This document shows positions 5,428 to 11,016 of a DNA stretch of 11,016 nt, in pieces (position 1 is the stretch's first letter; each line of letters opens with the position of its first letter). The notes under the pieces are model-generated. The model saw only the letters and a program-made list of their open reading frames with translations, made no database searches and was not told where the DNA came from. Position numbers and translations under genes: made by a program. Source of the DNA: JBLNBQ01 sp050260095 (GTDB lineage: Bacteria > Bacillota > UBA5301 > DYFA01); assembly GCA_050260095.1 (NCBI GenBank), contig JBLNBQ010000181.1, forward strand, positions 1-11,016. The letters are read 5' to 3'.

Positions 5428-6488
5428 CGGCCACTCCTCCTTCGGAGCAGGTAGAGGAAGAACGGGGCGCCCAGAGCAGCGGTGAGGATGCCGACGGGCA
5501 ACTCCACCGGGTCGAGGACCACCCGGGCGGCTGTATCGGCCAGGATCAACAGGGCCGAACCGAGCAGCGCGGCGGTGGGCAGGAGGTACCGGTAGTCGGA
5601 GCCCACCAGCAGGCGGGTGATGTGCGGGATGATCAGCCCGATGAAGCCGATGAGGCCGGCCACGGAGACCGCGGCGCCGGCCATCATTGCGGCCAGGGCG
5701 ATGAGCAGGAGCCGGATGCGCTCCACCCTGACGCCGAGGCCCGCCGCCATGTCGTCCCCCAGCAGGAGCAGGTTCACCTTGCGGGCCGAAACCAGCGCCA
5801 CGATGGTCCCGACGGTGACGTAGGGCCACAGGCGGTCCCAGTAGGTCCAGCCGCGCCCGGCCAGGCCGCCGACCAGCCAGGTCATGGCCGCCTGGACGTT
5901 GTCGGACTTGGTCACCAGGAGCGCCGAGGTGCCGGCGGAGAAGAGCGAGGAGACCGCCACGCCGGCGAGGATCATCCGCATGGGGGCGATGCCGCCTCGC
6001 CAGGCCAGGGCATAGACGAGGGCGGCGCCGACGAGGGCGCCCCCGAAGGCCGCGACCGGCACCAGGTAGCCGGCTGCCAGGGGGAAGAAAGTCATCACCG
6101 TCACCGCGCCGAGCCCCGCTCCGGCCGAGACGCCGATGATGTGCGGGTCGGCGAGCGGGTTGCGCATGACGCCCTGCAGGAGCGCGCCCGAGATGGCGAG
6201 GGCCATCCCGACCAGCCCGCCGATGAGCGTGCGCGGCAGTCGGATGTTCCAGACGATGGTCTGAGGCAGGCCGGTGGCCCGGCCGAGGATGGCCCGCCAG
6301 ACGGTCACCGGCCCCAGGCGCACCGGCCCGAGGCCGATGCTGACGGTCGCAGCCAGCGCCAAGAGGACCAGCGCCGCCGCCAGAATGGCTATCCGCCGCT
6401 GATGCTGTCGTTTTCCAGCGGCCAACAGGCTTTGGGAGTCGCCTCCGCCCGCCTGGATGGCCTCGGCATACGCTAGCTTACTTGTCAC
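5424..6488 (-). CDS. ABC importer permease, FecCD/BtuC family
   Basis: This is a 354-residue inner-membrane protein, usual for the FecCD family (Pfam PF01032), with about ten membrane helices. Recognisable signatures are NIRLPRTLIGGLVGMALAISG, GALLQGVMRNPLADPHIIG (family hallmark), GVSAGAGLGAV, MTWLVGGLAGRGW and the cytoplasmic loop contacting the ATPase, FIGLIIPHITRLLVGSDYRYLLP. It forms the channel for the substrate brought by the neighbouring binding protein. The GTG at 6488 overlaps the TGA of the binding-protein gene (GTGA) and gives a short cytoplasmic N-terminus before the first helix. The same GTGA coupling joins it to the ATPase gene. Just upstream is a 10-bp tandem duplication that seems to have created this overlap. 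Confidence 0.93.
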   Translation of the reverse strand: MTSKLAYAEAIQAGGGDSQSLLAAGKRQHQRRIAILAAALVLLALAATVSIGLGPVRLGPVTVWRAILGRATGLPQTIVWNIRLPRTLIGGLVGMALAISGALLQGVMRNPLADPHIIGVSAGAGLGAVTVMTFFPLAAGYLVPVAAFGGALVGAALVYALAWRGGIAPMRMILAGVAVSSLFSAGTSALLVTKSDNVQAAMTWLVGGLAGRGWTYWDRLWPYVTVGTIVALVSARKVNLLLLGDDMAAGLGVRVERIRLLLIALAAMMAGAAVSVAGLIGFIGLIIPHITRLLVGSDYRYLLPTAALLGSALLILADTAARVVLDPVELPVGILTAALGAPFFLYLLRRRSGR

Positions 6489-7438
6489 CCTTGAACACCC
6501 TTGAACACCTCGGGGTAGAGCAACGGGGCGATCTTCTCGAGGGCGTCGGCGTACCGCGGGCCCGGCGCCGTGAAGATGTCCGGTTCGAGTTCGACTACCC
6601 GCCCGTCCTTGACTGCCTTGATCGAGTTCCACATCGGGTCCTTCTGGAAGCCCGGCAGGGCCTTCGACTTATCGGAGGCGTCGACCACCGGCTTGACCAG
6701 GATGATCACGTCGGGATTGGCTTCCACGACCCGCTCCATGGAGAGCCGGGTGTAGCCCGGGCGGTGCTCCGGCCCGGAGGAGGCGATGTTAACCCCGCCC
6801 AGCTGGGCTACCATGTCGCCCATGTAGGAGTTGGGCTTGGCGGCGGACCAGGAGGCGGCGCTGCCGACCATGATGAGCACGCGGGGACCCGGCCCCTTCG
6901 CCGGCAGGCGCTTCTTCACGGCATCGACGCGGCGGGTGATGTCGGCCACCAGCTTCTCGGCCTTCTCCTTCTCGCCGACGAGCTCGCCCATGATGCGGAA
7001 CTTCTCGATGACGTCCTTGTAGGAGTCGATCATGTAGAGCAGGACCGGGGCGCCGGTCTGCTGCAGGTTGGTGAGGTAGTTCGCATGCAGGTCCTTGTTG
7101 CCGATGAGCAGGTCGGGCTTCAGGGCGGCGATCCGCTCGTAGTTCAGGCGATAGGACATGCCGTGCTCGGGGATCGACTTCACAGCCTCAGCCGGCCAGT
7201 CGGCCGAAGAGGGGCGCCCGACGGGCGGGTGGCCCAGCAGGACCAGCATCTCGACCACCCAGGGGGTCAGGGCCACGATGCGCTCGGGCTTGGCAGGGAT
7301 GACCACCTGACGCCCGGTTTCATCCGAAACGGTGCGCGTGTCGGCAGCCAACGCGGCCAGGCTCGCGCCGCACAGCAACGCTGCGGCGAGCAGAAGACTC
7401 ACCATCCTGGCGACCAGGGAACTCCGAATCATGTTCAC
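6485..7438 (-). CDS. Periplasmic substrate-binding protein of the FecB/BtuF type
   Basis: This is a 317-residue extracytoplasmic binding protein (Pfam PF01497, Peripla_BP_2) that captures an iron-siderophore, haem or cobalamin-type ligand for the coupled importer. A Sec signal runs from about residue 4 to 33 (SLVARMVSLLLAAALLC then GASLAALA) and cleavage is likely at ALA before ADTRTV. No lipobox is present, since the Cys in LLCG is preceded by Leu. This is unusual for a Gram-positive monoderm. Family features are VSDETGRQVVIPAKPERIVAL by pieces (DETGRQV, PERIVAL), then ERIAALKPDLLIG, and EANPDVIILVKPV. The GTG at 7438 has AGGAGG six bases upstream; ATG 7432 is the alternative. It is the first gene of the three-gene importer operon. 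The C-terminus FKGVQG is altered by a short duplication. Confidence 0.92.
   Translation of the reverse strand: MNMIRSSLVARMVSLLLAAALLCGASLAALAADTRTVSDETGRQVVIPAKPERIVALTPWVVEMLVLLGHPPVGRPSSADWPAEAVKSIPEHGMSYRLNYERIAALKPDLLIGNKDLHANYLTNLQQTGAPVLLYMIDSYKDVIEKFRIMGELVGEKEKAEKLVADITRRVDAVKKRLPAKGPGPRVLIMVGSAASWSAAKPNSYMGDMVAQLGGVNIASSGPEHRPGYTRLSMERVVEANPDVIILVKPVVDASDKSKALPGFQKDPMWNSIKAVKDGRVVELEPDIFTAPGPRYADALEKIAPLLYPEVFKGVQG
6489..6508. repeat. 10-bp tandem direct repeat at the binding protein/permease junction
   Basis: CCTTGAACAC occurs twice head to tail (6489-6498 and 6499-6508, plus-strand reading). On the coding strand it is GTGTTCAAGG twice, followed by GTGA. The duplication shifts frame within the last codons of the binding-protein gene. 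Confidence 0.85.
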
Positions 7439-7613
7439 TCTTCTCCTCCTCTTGGGCGATATGGAGACATACACTAACATAACCAACAGGTGCCAGCGCT
7501 ACGCGCCGCCAGCATCTAGGGGACGGAGAGGGTCCATGCCTATCTTCTGCCTTGGGTGTGGCACTCCTCCCACCGAGCCCAAGTTCTGCACCGGCCAAGA
7601 TTTGCCGCCATCC

Positions 7614-7642
7614 TTTATTTTTCCTGGGTCATCTGGTATACT
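7614..7642 (+). promoter_or_regulatory. Putative sigma-70 promoter of the polyamine cluster
   Basis: The -10 box TATACT (7637-7642) matches five of six consensus bases. It is preceded 17 bases upstream by the weak -35 TTTATT (7614-7619) in a locally T-rich stretch. Transcription would start near 7649, giving a leader of about 97 bases before the decarboxylase ATG. Confidence 0.55.
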
Positions 7643-7682
7643 TAGGTCGGCCTGGGCGGCCCCGGGGGGTCTCTGGCGAAGA

Positions 7683-7705
7683 GCGAGCCCCATCGGGGTT
7701 GTCGC
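7683..7705 (+). promoter_or_regulatory. Stem-loop in the leader of the arginine decarboxylase gene
   Basis: GCGA (7683-7686) with TCGC (7702-7705) and CCCC (7688-7691) with GGGG (7695-7698) form a stem with a small asymmetric internal loop and ATC apex. It lies about 25 bases before the ribosome-binding site. I cannot assign it to a known riboswitch. Confidence 0.3.
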
Positions 7706-7745
7706 ATATCTAACGGCCATCACATCTGCGAGGAGGACCACCACG

Positions 7746-8204
7746 ATGCTGCCGACCCCCCGTAAGTTCACGATTTGCGCGGGCGCCGCCGAGGGCCCGA
7801 CCCGCCTCAACGCGTTCGACAATGCTCTTCTGGCCGCCGGGATCGGCAACCTGAACCTGCTGCGCGTCTCGTCGGTGCTTCCGCCGGGCGCCGAGTACGT
7901 CGAAAAGCTCGACATCGCCCCCGGCTCCCTGACCCCCACGGCTTACGGCACCATCACCAGTTCCACCCCGGGCGAGCGCATTGCCGCGGCGGTCGGGATC
8001 GGCTTCACCGCCGACACGTTCGGGATGATCATGGAGTACTCCGGGGTCTGCACCAAAGAGGAGGCCGAGCGCGAGGTCGGCCGGATGGTTGAGGAGGCGT
8101 TCAAACAGCGCAACCTACCTCTGGTCAAGGTGATGGTCAAGGGCGCCGACATCGTCGTCGACCACATCGCCACCGCCTTCGCGGCGGTCGCCCTCTGGTA
8201 CTGA
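7746..8204 (+). CDS. Pyruvoyl-dependent arginine decarboxylase
   Basis: This is a 152-residue enzyme converting arginine to agmatine and CO2, the entry step of the polyamine pathway in this cluster. It belongs to the PvlArgDC family, best known from archaea and found in scattered bacteria, and needs no pyridoxal phosphate. The proenzyme cuts itself between two serines to make a pyruvoyl group. The expected site is visible as LLRVSSVLPPGA, with S42-S43. The likely catalytic Glu is E97 in FGMIMEYSGVC, matching the conserved glutamate of the archaeal enzyme. N-terminal KFTICAGAAEGPTRLNAFD and the closing VVDHIATAFAAVALWY also fit the family, as does the length. The ATG has GAGGAGG nine bases upstream. 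It leads a same-strand cluster with the aminopropyltransferase (37-base gap) and the ureohydrolase. Confidence 0.92.
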   Translation: MLPTPRKFTICAGAAEGPTRLNAFDNALLAAGIGNLNLLRVSSVLPPGAEYVEKLDIAPGSLTPTAYGTITSSTPGERIAAAVGIGFTADTFGMIMEYSGVCTKEEAEREVGRMVEEAFKQRNLPLVKVMVKGADIVVDHIATAFAAVALWY

Positions 8205-8241
8205 TTCGCCCGCTGTCGTGCACGAGAAAGGAGCCGGCGCT

Positions 8242-9078
8242 TTGCCTAAGTTCGAACTCTGGTACACGGAAGAGCAGACGGACAACCAGCGCTTTTCCAC
8301 CCGCGTCACGAAGACGCTCCGCACGGAGCAGACCGAGTTCCAGTCGCTCGAGGTGTTCGAGACGCCCCAGTGGGGCCGGATGCTCACCCTCGACGGGCTG
8401 GTGATGACCACCGACCGCGACGAGTTCGTCTATCACGAGATGATCACACACGTGCCGTTGTTCGCGCATCCTCAGCCGGAGCACGTCTGCGTGATCGGGG
8501 GCGGCGACGGCGGGGCGATCCGGGAGATCATCAAGCACCCCTCGGTCAAGACCGCCACGCTGGTCGAGATCGACGGCCGGGTGATCGAAGCGTCGAAGGA
8601 GTTCTTCCCCCAGATCGCCTCGGGGCTCGGCGATCCGCGGGTCAAGGTGTTCGTGGACGACGGCATAAAGCACATCGCCGAGGCCAGGAACCGGTACGAT
8701 CTGGTCATCGTCGACTCCACCGACCCGATCGGCCCGGCGGTGGGCCTCTTCGCGCGCGAGTTCTATCAGAACGTCTTCGCCGCCCTGCGGGAGGACGGGC
8801 TCTTCGTGGCCCAGACCGAGTCGCCGTTCTACCACTCCGACCTCATCCGCGACACCTTCGCCACAGTGAGGAGCATCTTCCCGGTGACCCGGCTCTACCT
8901 GGCCGCCATCCCGACCTACCCCTCGGGGCTCTGGTCGTTCACGGTCGGCTCGAAGAAGCATGACCCGTCGGCGCCCGCCCCCGGGCGTGAACTCTCCTTT
9001 GCCACCCGCTACTACACCCCCGAGCTGCACCGGGGCGCCTTCGCCCTGCCGAAGTTCGTCTCCGACCTGGTGAAGTAG
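8242..9078 (+). CDS. speE: Spermidine synthase-family aminopropyltransferase
   Basis: This is a 278-residue cytosolic enzyme that transfers an aminopropyl group from decarboxylated AdoMet to an amine. Motifs in order are the N-terminal ELWYTEEQT, GRMLTLDGLVMTTDRDEFVYHEM (binding loop), IGGGDGGAIREI (86-91, cofactor site), TLVEIDGRVIE (108-111), FVDDGIKHI and VDSTDPIGPAVGLF with the catalytic Asp D158. Length and motifs fit SpeE. The TTG at 8242 is chosen because AAAGGAG lies eight bases upstream and FELWYTEEQT follows; the GTG at 8218 lies upstream of that site. The neighbours supply agmatine, so the acceptor may be putrescine or, as in Thermus, agmatine itself. Sequence alone does not settle this. 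No AdoMet decarboxylase gene is in the window. Confidence 0.93.
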   Translation: MPKFELWYTEEQTDNQRFSTRVTKTLRTEQTEFQSLEVFETPQWGRMLTLDGLVMTTDRDEFVYHEMITHVPLFAHPQPEHVCVIGGGDGGAIREIIKHPSVKTATLVEIDGRVIEASKEFFPQIASGLGDPRVKVFVDDGIKHIAEARNRYDLVIVDSTDPIGPAVGLFAREFYQNVFAALREDGLFVAQTESPFYHSDLIRDTFATVRSIFPVTRLYLAAIPTYPSGLWSFTVGSKKHDPSAPAPGRELSFATRYYTPELHRGAFALPKFVSDLVK

Positions 9079-9089
9079 GAGGGCGGGGC

Positions 9090-9955
9090 GTGGAAGGCAA
9101 AGGGTGGGAGGCGCAGCGGCCGGCCTTCATGGCCAGCCGGGAAGAGCTCGAGGGCTGCCGGGCGGTACTGCTCGGCGCGCCGATGGACTGGACAGTCAGT
9201 TTCCGGCCGGGGTCCCGGTTCGGTCCCGGCGCTATCCGTTCCGTCTCCGATGGGATCGAGGAGTTCTCCGCCTATCAGAAGCGCAGCCTCGACGAGGTGG
9301 CTTTCTACGACGCCGGCGACCTCCTGCTCCCCTTCGGCAATCCCAAAGCGAGCGTGGAGATCATCGAGGCGGCCGCCGCCGATCTCCTGGGCAAGGGCTA
9401 CCTCCCGATCATCCTGGGTGGCGAGCATCTCGTCAGCCTGGGCAGCATTCGGGCGGCCCTCCGCCGCCACCCCGACCTGGCGGTAGTGCACCTCGACGCA
9501 CACGCCGACCTTCGCAGCGACTACTTCGGTGAGGAACATTCCCACGCCTCGGTGATGCGCCGGGTCTTGGAGGAGTTCCCGGGAGTAGCGATCTACCAAT
9601 TCGGCATTCGCTCGGGCACGGCCGACGAGTTCGCTCTGGCTGAGAAGGCCACGCACCTGTACCCGTTCGAGGTGGTGGAACCGCTGCGGGCGGTCCGCGG
9701 GAGCCTTGCCGGGCGCCCGGTCTACCTCTCGCTCGACATCGACGTGGTCGACCCCGCTTTCGCCCCGGGCACCGGCACGCCCGAACCCGGGGGGACACCT
9801 CCCGAGAACTCCTGCAGGCCATCCATCTGCTGGCCGGCCTGAACCTCGTGGCCGCGGACCTGGTGGAAGTCTCGCCGCCTTACGATCAGACGCAGCGCAC
9901 CGCCGTGCTGGCCGCCCAGGTCGTCCGGGAACTCCTTCTGCAGGTGTCGCCGTGA
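9090..9955 (+). pseudogene. speB: Agmatinase-family ureohydrolase, frameshifted at a G-run
   Basis: This gene encodes a binuclear-manganese ureohydrolase that removes urea from agmatine, or from N1-aminopropylagmatine. Motifs before the break are GAPMDWTVSFRPGSRFGPGA, GGEH with metal ligand H113, HLDAHADLR (D136, H138, D140) and SLDIDVVDPAFAPGTGTPEPGG (D216, D218). After G235 the frame runs to a stop at 9840-9842. The proper continuation, TSRELLQAIHLLAGLNLVAA then DLVEVSPPYDQTQRTAVLAA, is present in the -1 frame up to TGA 9953-9955. One extra G in the six-G run 9789-9794 would restore a 288-residue protein. Possible causes are a sequencing error, a true mutation, or -1 slippage on the run. 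The start GTG 9090 has GGAGGG six bases upstream, overlapping the speE stop. All metal ligands lie before the break, but the conserved VEVSPPYD segment is lost without restoration. Confidence 0.88.
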
Positions 9956-10525
9956 GTACGGGGGCGGACGAACTCAAGGCATCTCACGGCGGAGGGCTGC
10001 CGCAACGTGCTCTACGTGGCGGCCGACGCCGAGGCGCTTCCCTTCCTGGCCGGCAGTTTCGATGCGGTGACCTGCCGGATCGCGCCGCACCACTTCCCGA
10101 ATTCCCCGGCGCTCGTCCGCGAGGTGGCCCGGGTGTTGAAACCCGGCGGCCGCCTCGTGCTCATCGACAACGTGGCGCCTCCCGACCCGGCGCTCGCGTC
10201 CTTCCTGAACGCGGTGGAGAAGTTGCGCGACGAGAGCCACGCGCGCTGCCTGCCGGCGGCGGAGTGGGAGGCCCTGCTCTCCGAGGCGGGCCTGGAGGTT
10301 CTGCGCCGCCGGGCGGGGCGCAAGACCCATCACCTCTCCACCTGGCTGGCGCGGGTCGACACCCCGGCCGACCGGGCGAAGGCGGTGGAGCAGATGCTGC
10401 TCACCGCCTCCGAGGCCGCCCGGTCCCACTTCGCTATCGACGTCCGGCAGGGCAGGGTGGAGCAGTTCACGGTCGACGACTGGATGGTTATGGCACGCAG
10501 GCCCGCGAACCCGTCGCAGCCTTGA
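9952..10525 (+). pseudogene. Class I SAM-dependent methyltransferase with an internal deletion
   Basis: The apparent original start is GTG 9952, overlapping the ureohydrolase stop as GTGA, and it reads VSTGADELKA, the usual opening of a UbiE/Methyltransf_11-type family. The body of the family then appears in another frame (+1 relative to the start) as HLTAEGCRNVLYVAADAEAL, followed by SFDAVTCRIAPHHF, LVREVARVLKPGGRLVLIDN and VEKLRDESHAR. Missing between them is a stretch, expected to be about 70 residues, with SAM-binding motif I (the Gly-rich VLDxGxGxG strand). The join lies near 9975-9985. From the internal GTG at 10007, a 172-residue frame stays open to 10525, but it lacks the cofactor-binding N-terminus and has no good ribosome-binding site. 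The product is probably inactive unless the deletion is an assembly artefact. The substrate is unknown. Confidence 0.72.
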
Positions 10526-10561
10526 TTCCGAGGCCCCGACCAGTCATTGGCAGCCTTGGCG

Positions 10562-10579
10562 GGGAGGAAGCGACCTCCC
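10562..10579 (+). terminator. Weak hairpin between the methyltransferase remnant and the last gene
   Basis: GGGAGG (10562-10567) pairs with CCTCCC (10574-10579) around AAGCGA. No T-run follows. It may mark the end of the polyamine transcript, but support is slight. Confidence 0.3.
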
Positions 10580-10619
10580 GGCGGTGGAAGTAGTCCTCCG
10601 TGGGTGGAAGAAATCCGTC

Positions 10620-10627
10620 AAGGAGGT
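10620..10627 (+). promoter_or_regulatory. Full-consensus ribosome-binding site for the last gene
   Basis: AAGGAGGT is fully complementary to the 3' end of bacterial 16S rRNA and lies eight bases before GTG 10636. It decides the start over the in-frame ATG at 10675 inside the signal peptide, and suggests strong translation. Confidence 0.8.
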
Positions 10628-10635
10628 ACCAAAGA

Positions 10636-11016
10636 GTGAAAGGTTCCGCTTCCAATTCTCGACTGGTCCGCCGGATGATTCTCCTGACCCTGTCCCTCGG
10701 CCTGCTCGTCATCGGCGCAGCCCTGCCGGCCCTGGCTTGGCCCAGCGTGGGTGGGCCGACCGGGCTGATCCTCACGCCGACCGCCGACACGCTGCACAAC
10801 GGAGGATTCAACTTCGGCCTGTTCCGTTGGAGCGACGTCAACTACCTGTCGTTCAACATGAGCATGATGGATAACCTGGAGTTCGGCGTCACCGGCGCGT
10901 CCGCCGACCACTGGTCCGATGTCTGGGCGAACGTGAAGTTCCGCCTGGTGCCGGAGAGCAGGCAGTACCCGGCGGTGGCGGTGGGCGTCACCGACCTGCT
11001 CGACGACCGGGACCGC
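10636..11016 (+). CDS. Outer-membrane beta-barrel protein, YjbH-like (partial, 3' end outside window)
   Basis: The frame is open to the window edge (127 codons seen). A Sec signal is clear: positive residues in SRLVRRM, the hydrophobic core ILLTLSLGLLVIGAALP, and cleavage at ALA before WPSVGG. The mature N-terminus GGPTGLILTPTADTL followed by NGGFNFGLFRW resembles the opening of YjbH-type outer-membrane proteins linked to exopolysaccharide export. Alternating strands follow (YLSFNMSMMDNLEFGVTGA, WANVKFRLVPE, AVAVGVTDLLDD), as expected for a beta-barrel. The GTG start is fixed by a perfect AAGGAGGT. It is the second barrel-like protein in the window. Function beyond outer-membrane location is unknown, and the family call rests on the N-terminal third only. 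Confidence 0.7.
   Translation, partial: MKGSASNSRLVRRMILLTLSLGLLVIGAALPALAWPSVGGPTGLILTPTADTLHNGGFNFGLFRWSDVNYLSFNMSMMDNLEFGVTGASADHWSDVWANVKFRLVPESRQYPAVAVGVTDLLDDRDR

Larger units (their letters stand above)
7439..7745. other. Divergent control region of importer operon and polyamine cluster
   Basis: These 307 bases separate two operons. Toward the left, an AT-richer patch (about 7459-7490) probably holds the importer promoter, but no hexamer pair is convincing and I saw no clear Fur box or cobalamin-riboswitch motif. In the middle, CTTGGG (7551-7556) and CCCAAG (7578-7583) can pair. Toward the right lies a good promoter (7614-7642), then a roughly 100-base GC-rich leader with a stem-loop. 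A zinc-ribbon-like open frame starts at 7536. Confidence 0.5.
7536..7745 (+). pseudogene. Zinc-ribbon-like leader ORF, possibly a remnant, in frame with the arginine decarboxylase
   Basis: From ATG 7536, with GGAG seven bases upstream, the frame reads MPIFCLGCGTPPTEPKFCTG then QDLPP. The pattern FCxxCG, nine residues, then FCxxQ matches the start of short zinc-ribbon proteins, with three of the usual four cysteines and the fourth replaced by Gln. After residue 25 the translation loses any family likeness. There is no stop before the decarboxylase ATG at 7746 in the same frame, so translation would add a 70-residue N-terminal extension. A promoter inside this stretch (7637-7642) argues that the decarboxylase is normally made without it. 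It may be a degraded zinc-ribbon gene or chance. Confidence 0.3.

Noticed and set aside
5428..5829. N-terminal extension of the importer ATPase
   Set aside because: The frame stays open through the permease gene, but the extension is Arg/Gly/Pro-rich, and the GTG at 5427 has an ideal ribosome-binding site and GTGA coupling.
5622..6476. Long plus-strand open frame opposite the permease gene
   Set aside because: The translation is low-complexity Asp/Gly/His/Arg-rich and without a ribosome-binding site, while the opposite strand matches the FecCD family throughout.
6482..7477. Plus-strand open frame of 331 codons opposite the binding-protein gene
   Set aside because: No recognisable motif or start signal; the antisense strand has a signal peptide and PF01497 features.
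7439..7530. Fur box or cobalamin riboswitch before the importer operon
   Set aside because: I looked for both, since they would reveal the substrate, and found neither the Fur-type A/T palindrome nor the conserved cobalamin-box core.
7551..7583. CTTGGG...CCCAAG pair as a second copy of the palindrome at 1094-1111
   Set aside because: The spacing is 21 bases instead of 6, there is no -10-like core, and six-base arms recur by chance in GC-rich DNA.
8137..9977. Two minus-strand open frames opposite speE and speB
   Set aside because: Both are mirrors of well-conserved plus-strand genes and lack start signals or motifs.

Overview
This window is GC-rich bacterial DNA with dense gene packing and many GTG and TTG starts set by strong Shine-Dalgarno sites. 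Two proteins look like outer-membrane beta-barrels: one at 1127-1960 with a Sec signal and a terminal phenylalanine, and a partial one from 10636 that resembles YjbH. The periplasmic-type binding protein at 6485-7438 has a signal peptidase I site rather than a lipobox. Together these suggest a cell with an outer membrane. A small YjcZ-like hydrophobic protein, a pyruvoyl-dependent arginine decarboxylase and perfect AGGAGG sites would fit a deep-branching, GC-rich diderm member of Bacillota (Limnochordia-like). That placement is an inference and is only moderately supported.

Layout. 1-348: the end of an ABC exporter. 349-1126: mostly non-coding, with several hairpins and one small membrane protein on the minus strand. 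1127-1960: beta-barrel protein. 2120-3256: a multi-pass DUF5009/HGSNAT-like acyltransferase. 3269-4051 (minus): a regulator with three tandem XRE-type helix-turn-helix domains. 4250-4645: a single-domain response regulator transcribed away from it. 4642-7438 (minus): a tightly coupled three-gene iron-siderophore/haem/cobalamin-type ABC importer, in the order binding protein, permease, ATPase. 7439-7745: a divergent promoter region. 7746-9955: a polyamine cluster of pyruvoyl arginine decarboxylase, aminopropyltransferase and agmatinase-family ureohydrolase. 9952-10525: a damaged methyltransferase gene. 10636 to the end: a partial outer-membrane protein.

How they work together. The polyamine genes form one pathway from arginine to agmatine and then spermidine, by way of putrescine or of N1-aminopropylagmatine. 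No AdoMet decarboxylase is in the window. The importer genes are joined by GTGA stop/start overlaps, so translation is probably coupled. The triple-HTH regulator and the lone receiver protein are divergent neighbours sharing a control region with a palindrome and a terminator-like hairpin.

The most striking irregularities are two broken genes within about 200 bases. The agmatinase has a -1 frameshift at a six-G run (9789-9794). The methyltransferase lacks its SAM-binding N-terminal region through an apparent internal deletion near 9975-9985. Other points of interest are a perfect hairpin whose loop holds two overlapping convergent stop codons (4635-4651), a 10-bp tandem duplication that rewrites the end of the binding protein (6489-6508), a zinc-ribbon-like leader reading in frame into the arginine decarboxylase (7536), and a -10-like box inside a perfect palindrome (1094-1111). 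I saw no CRISPR array, tRNA, rRNA, insertion sequence or phage gene, and no convincing new defence or mobile system.
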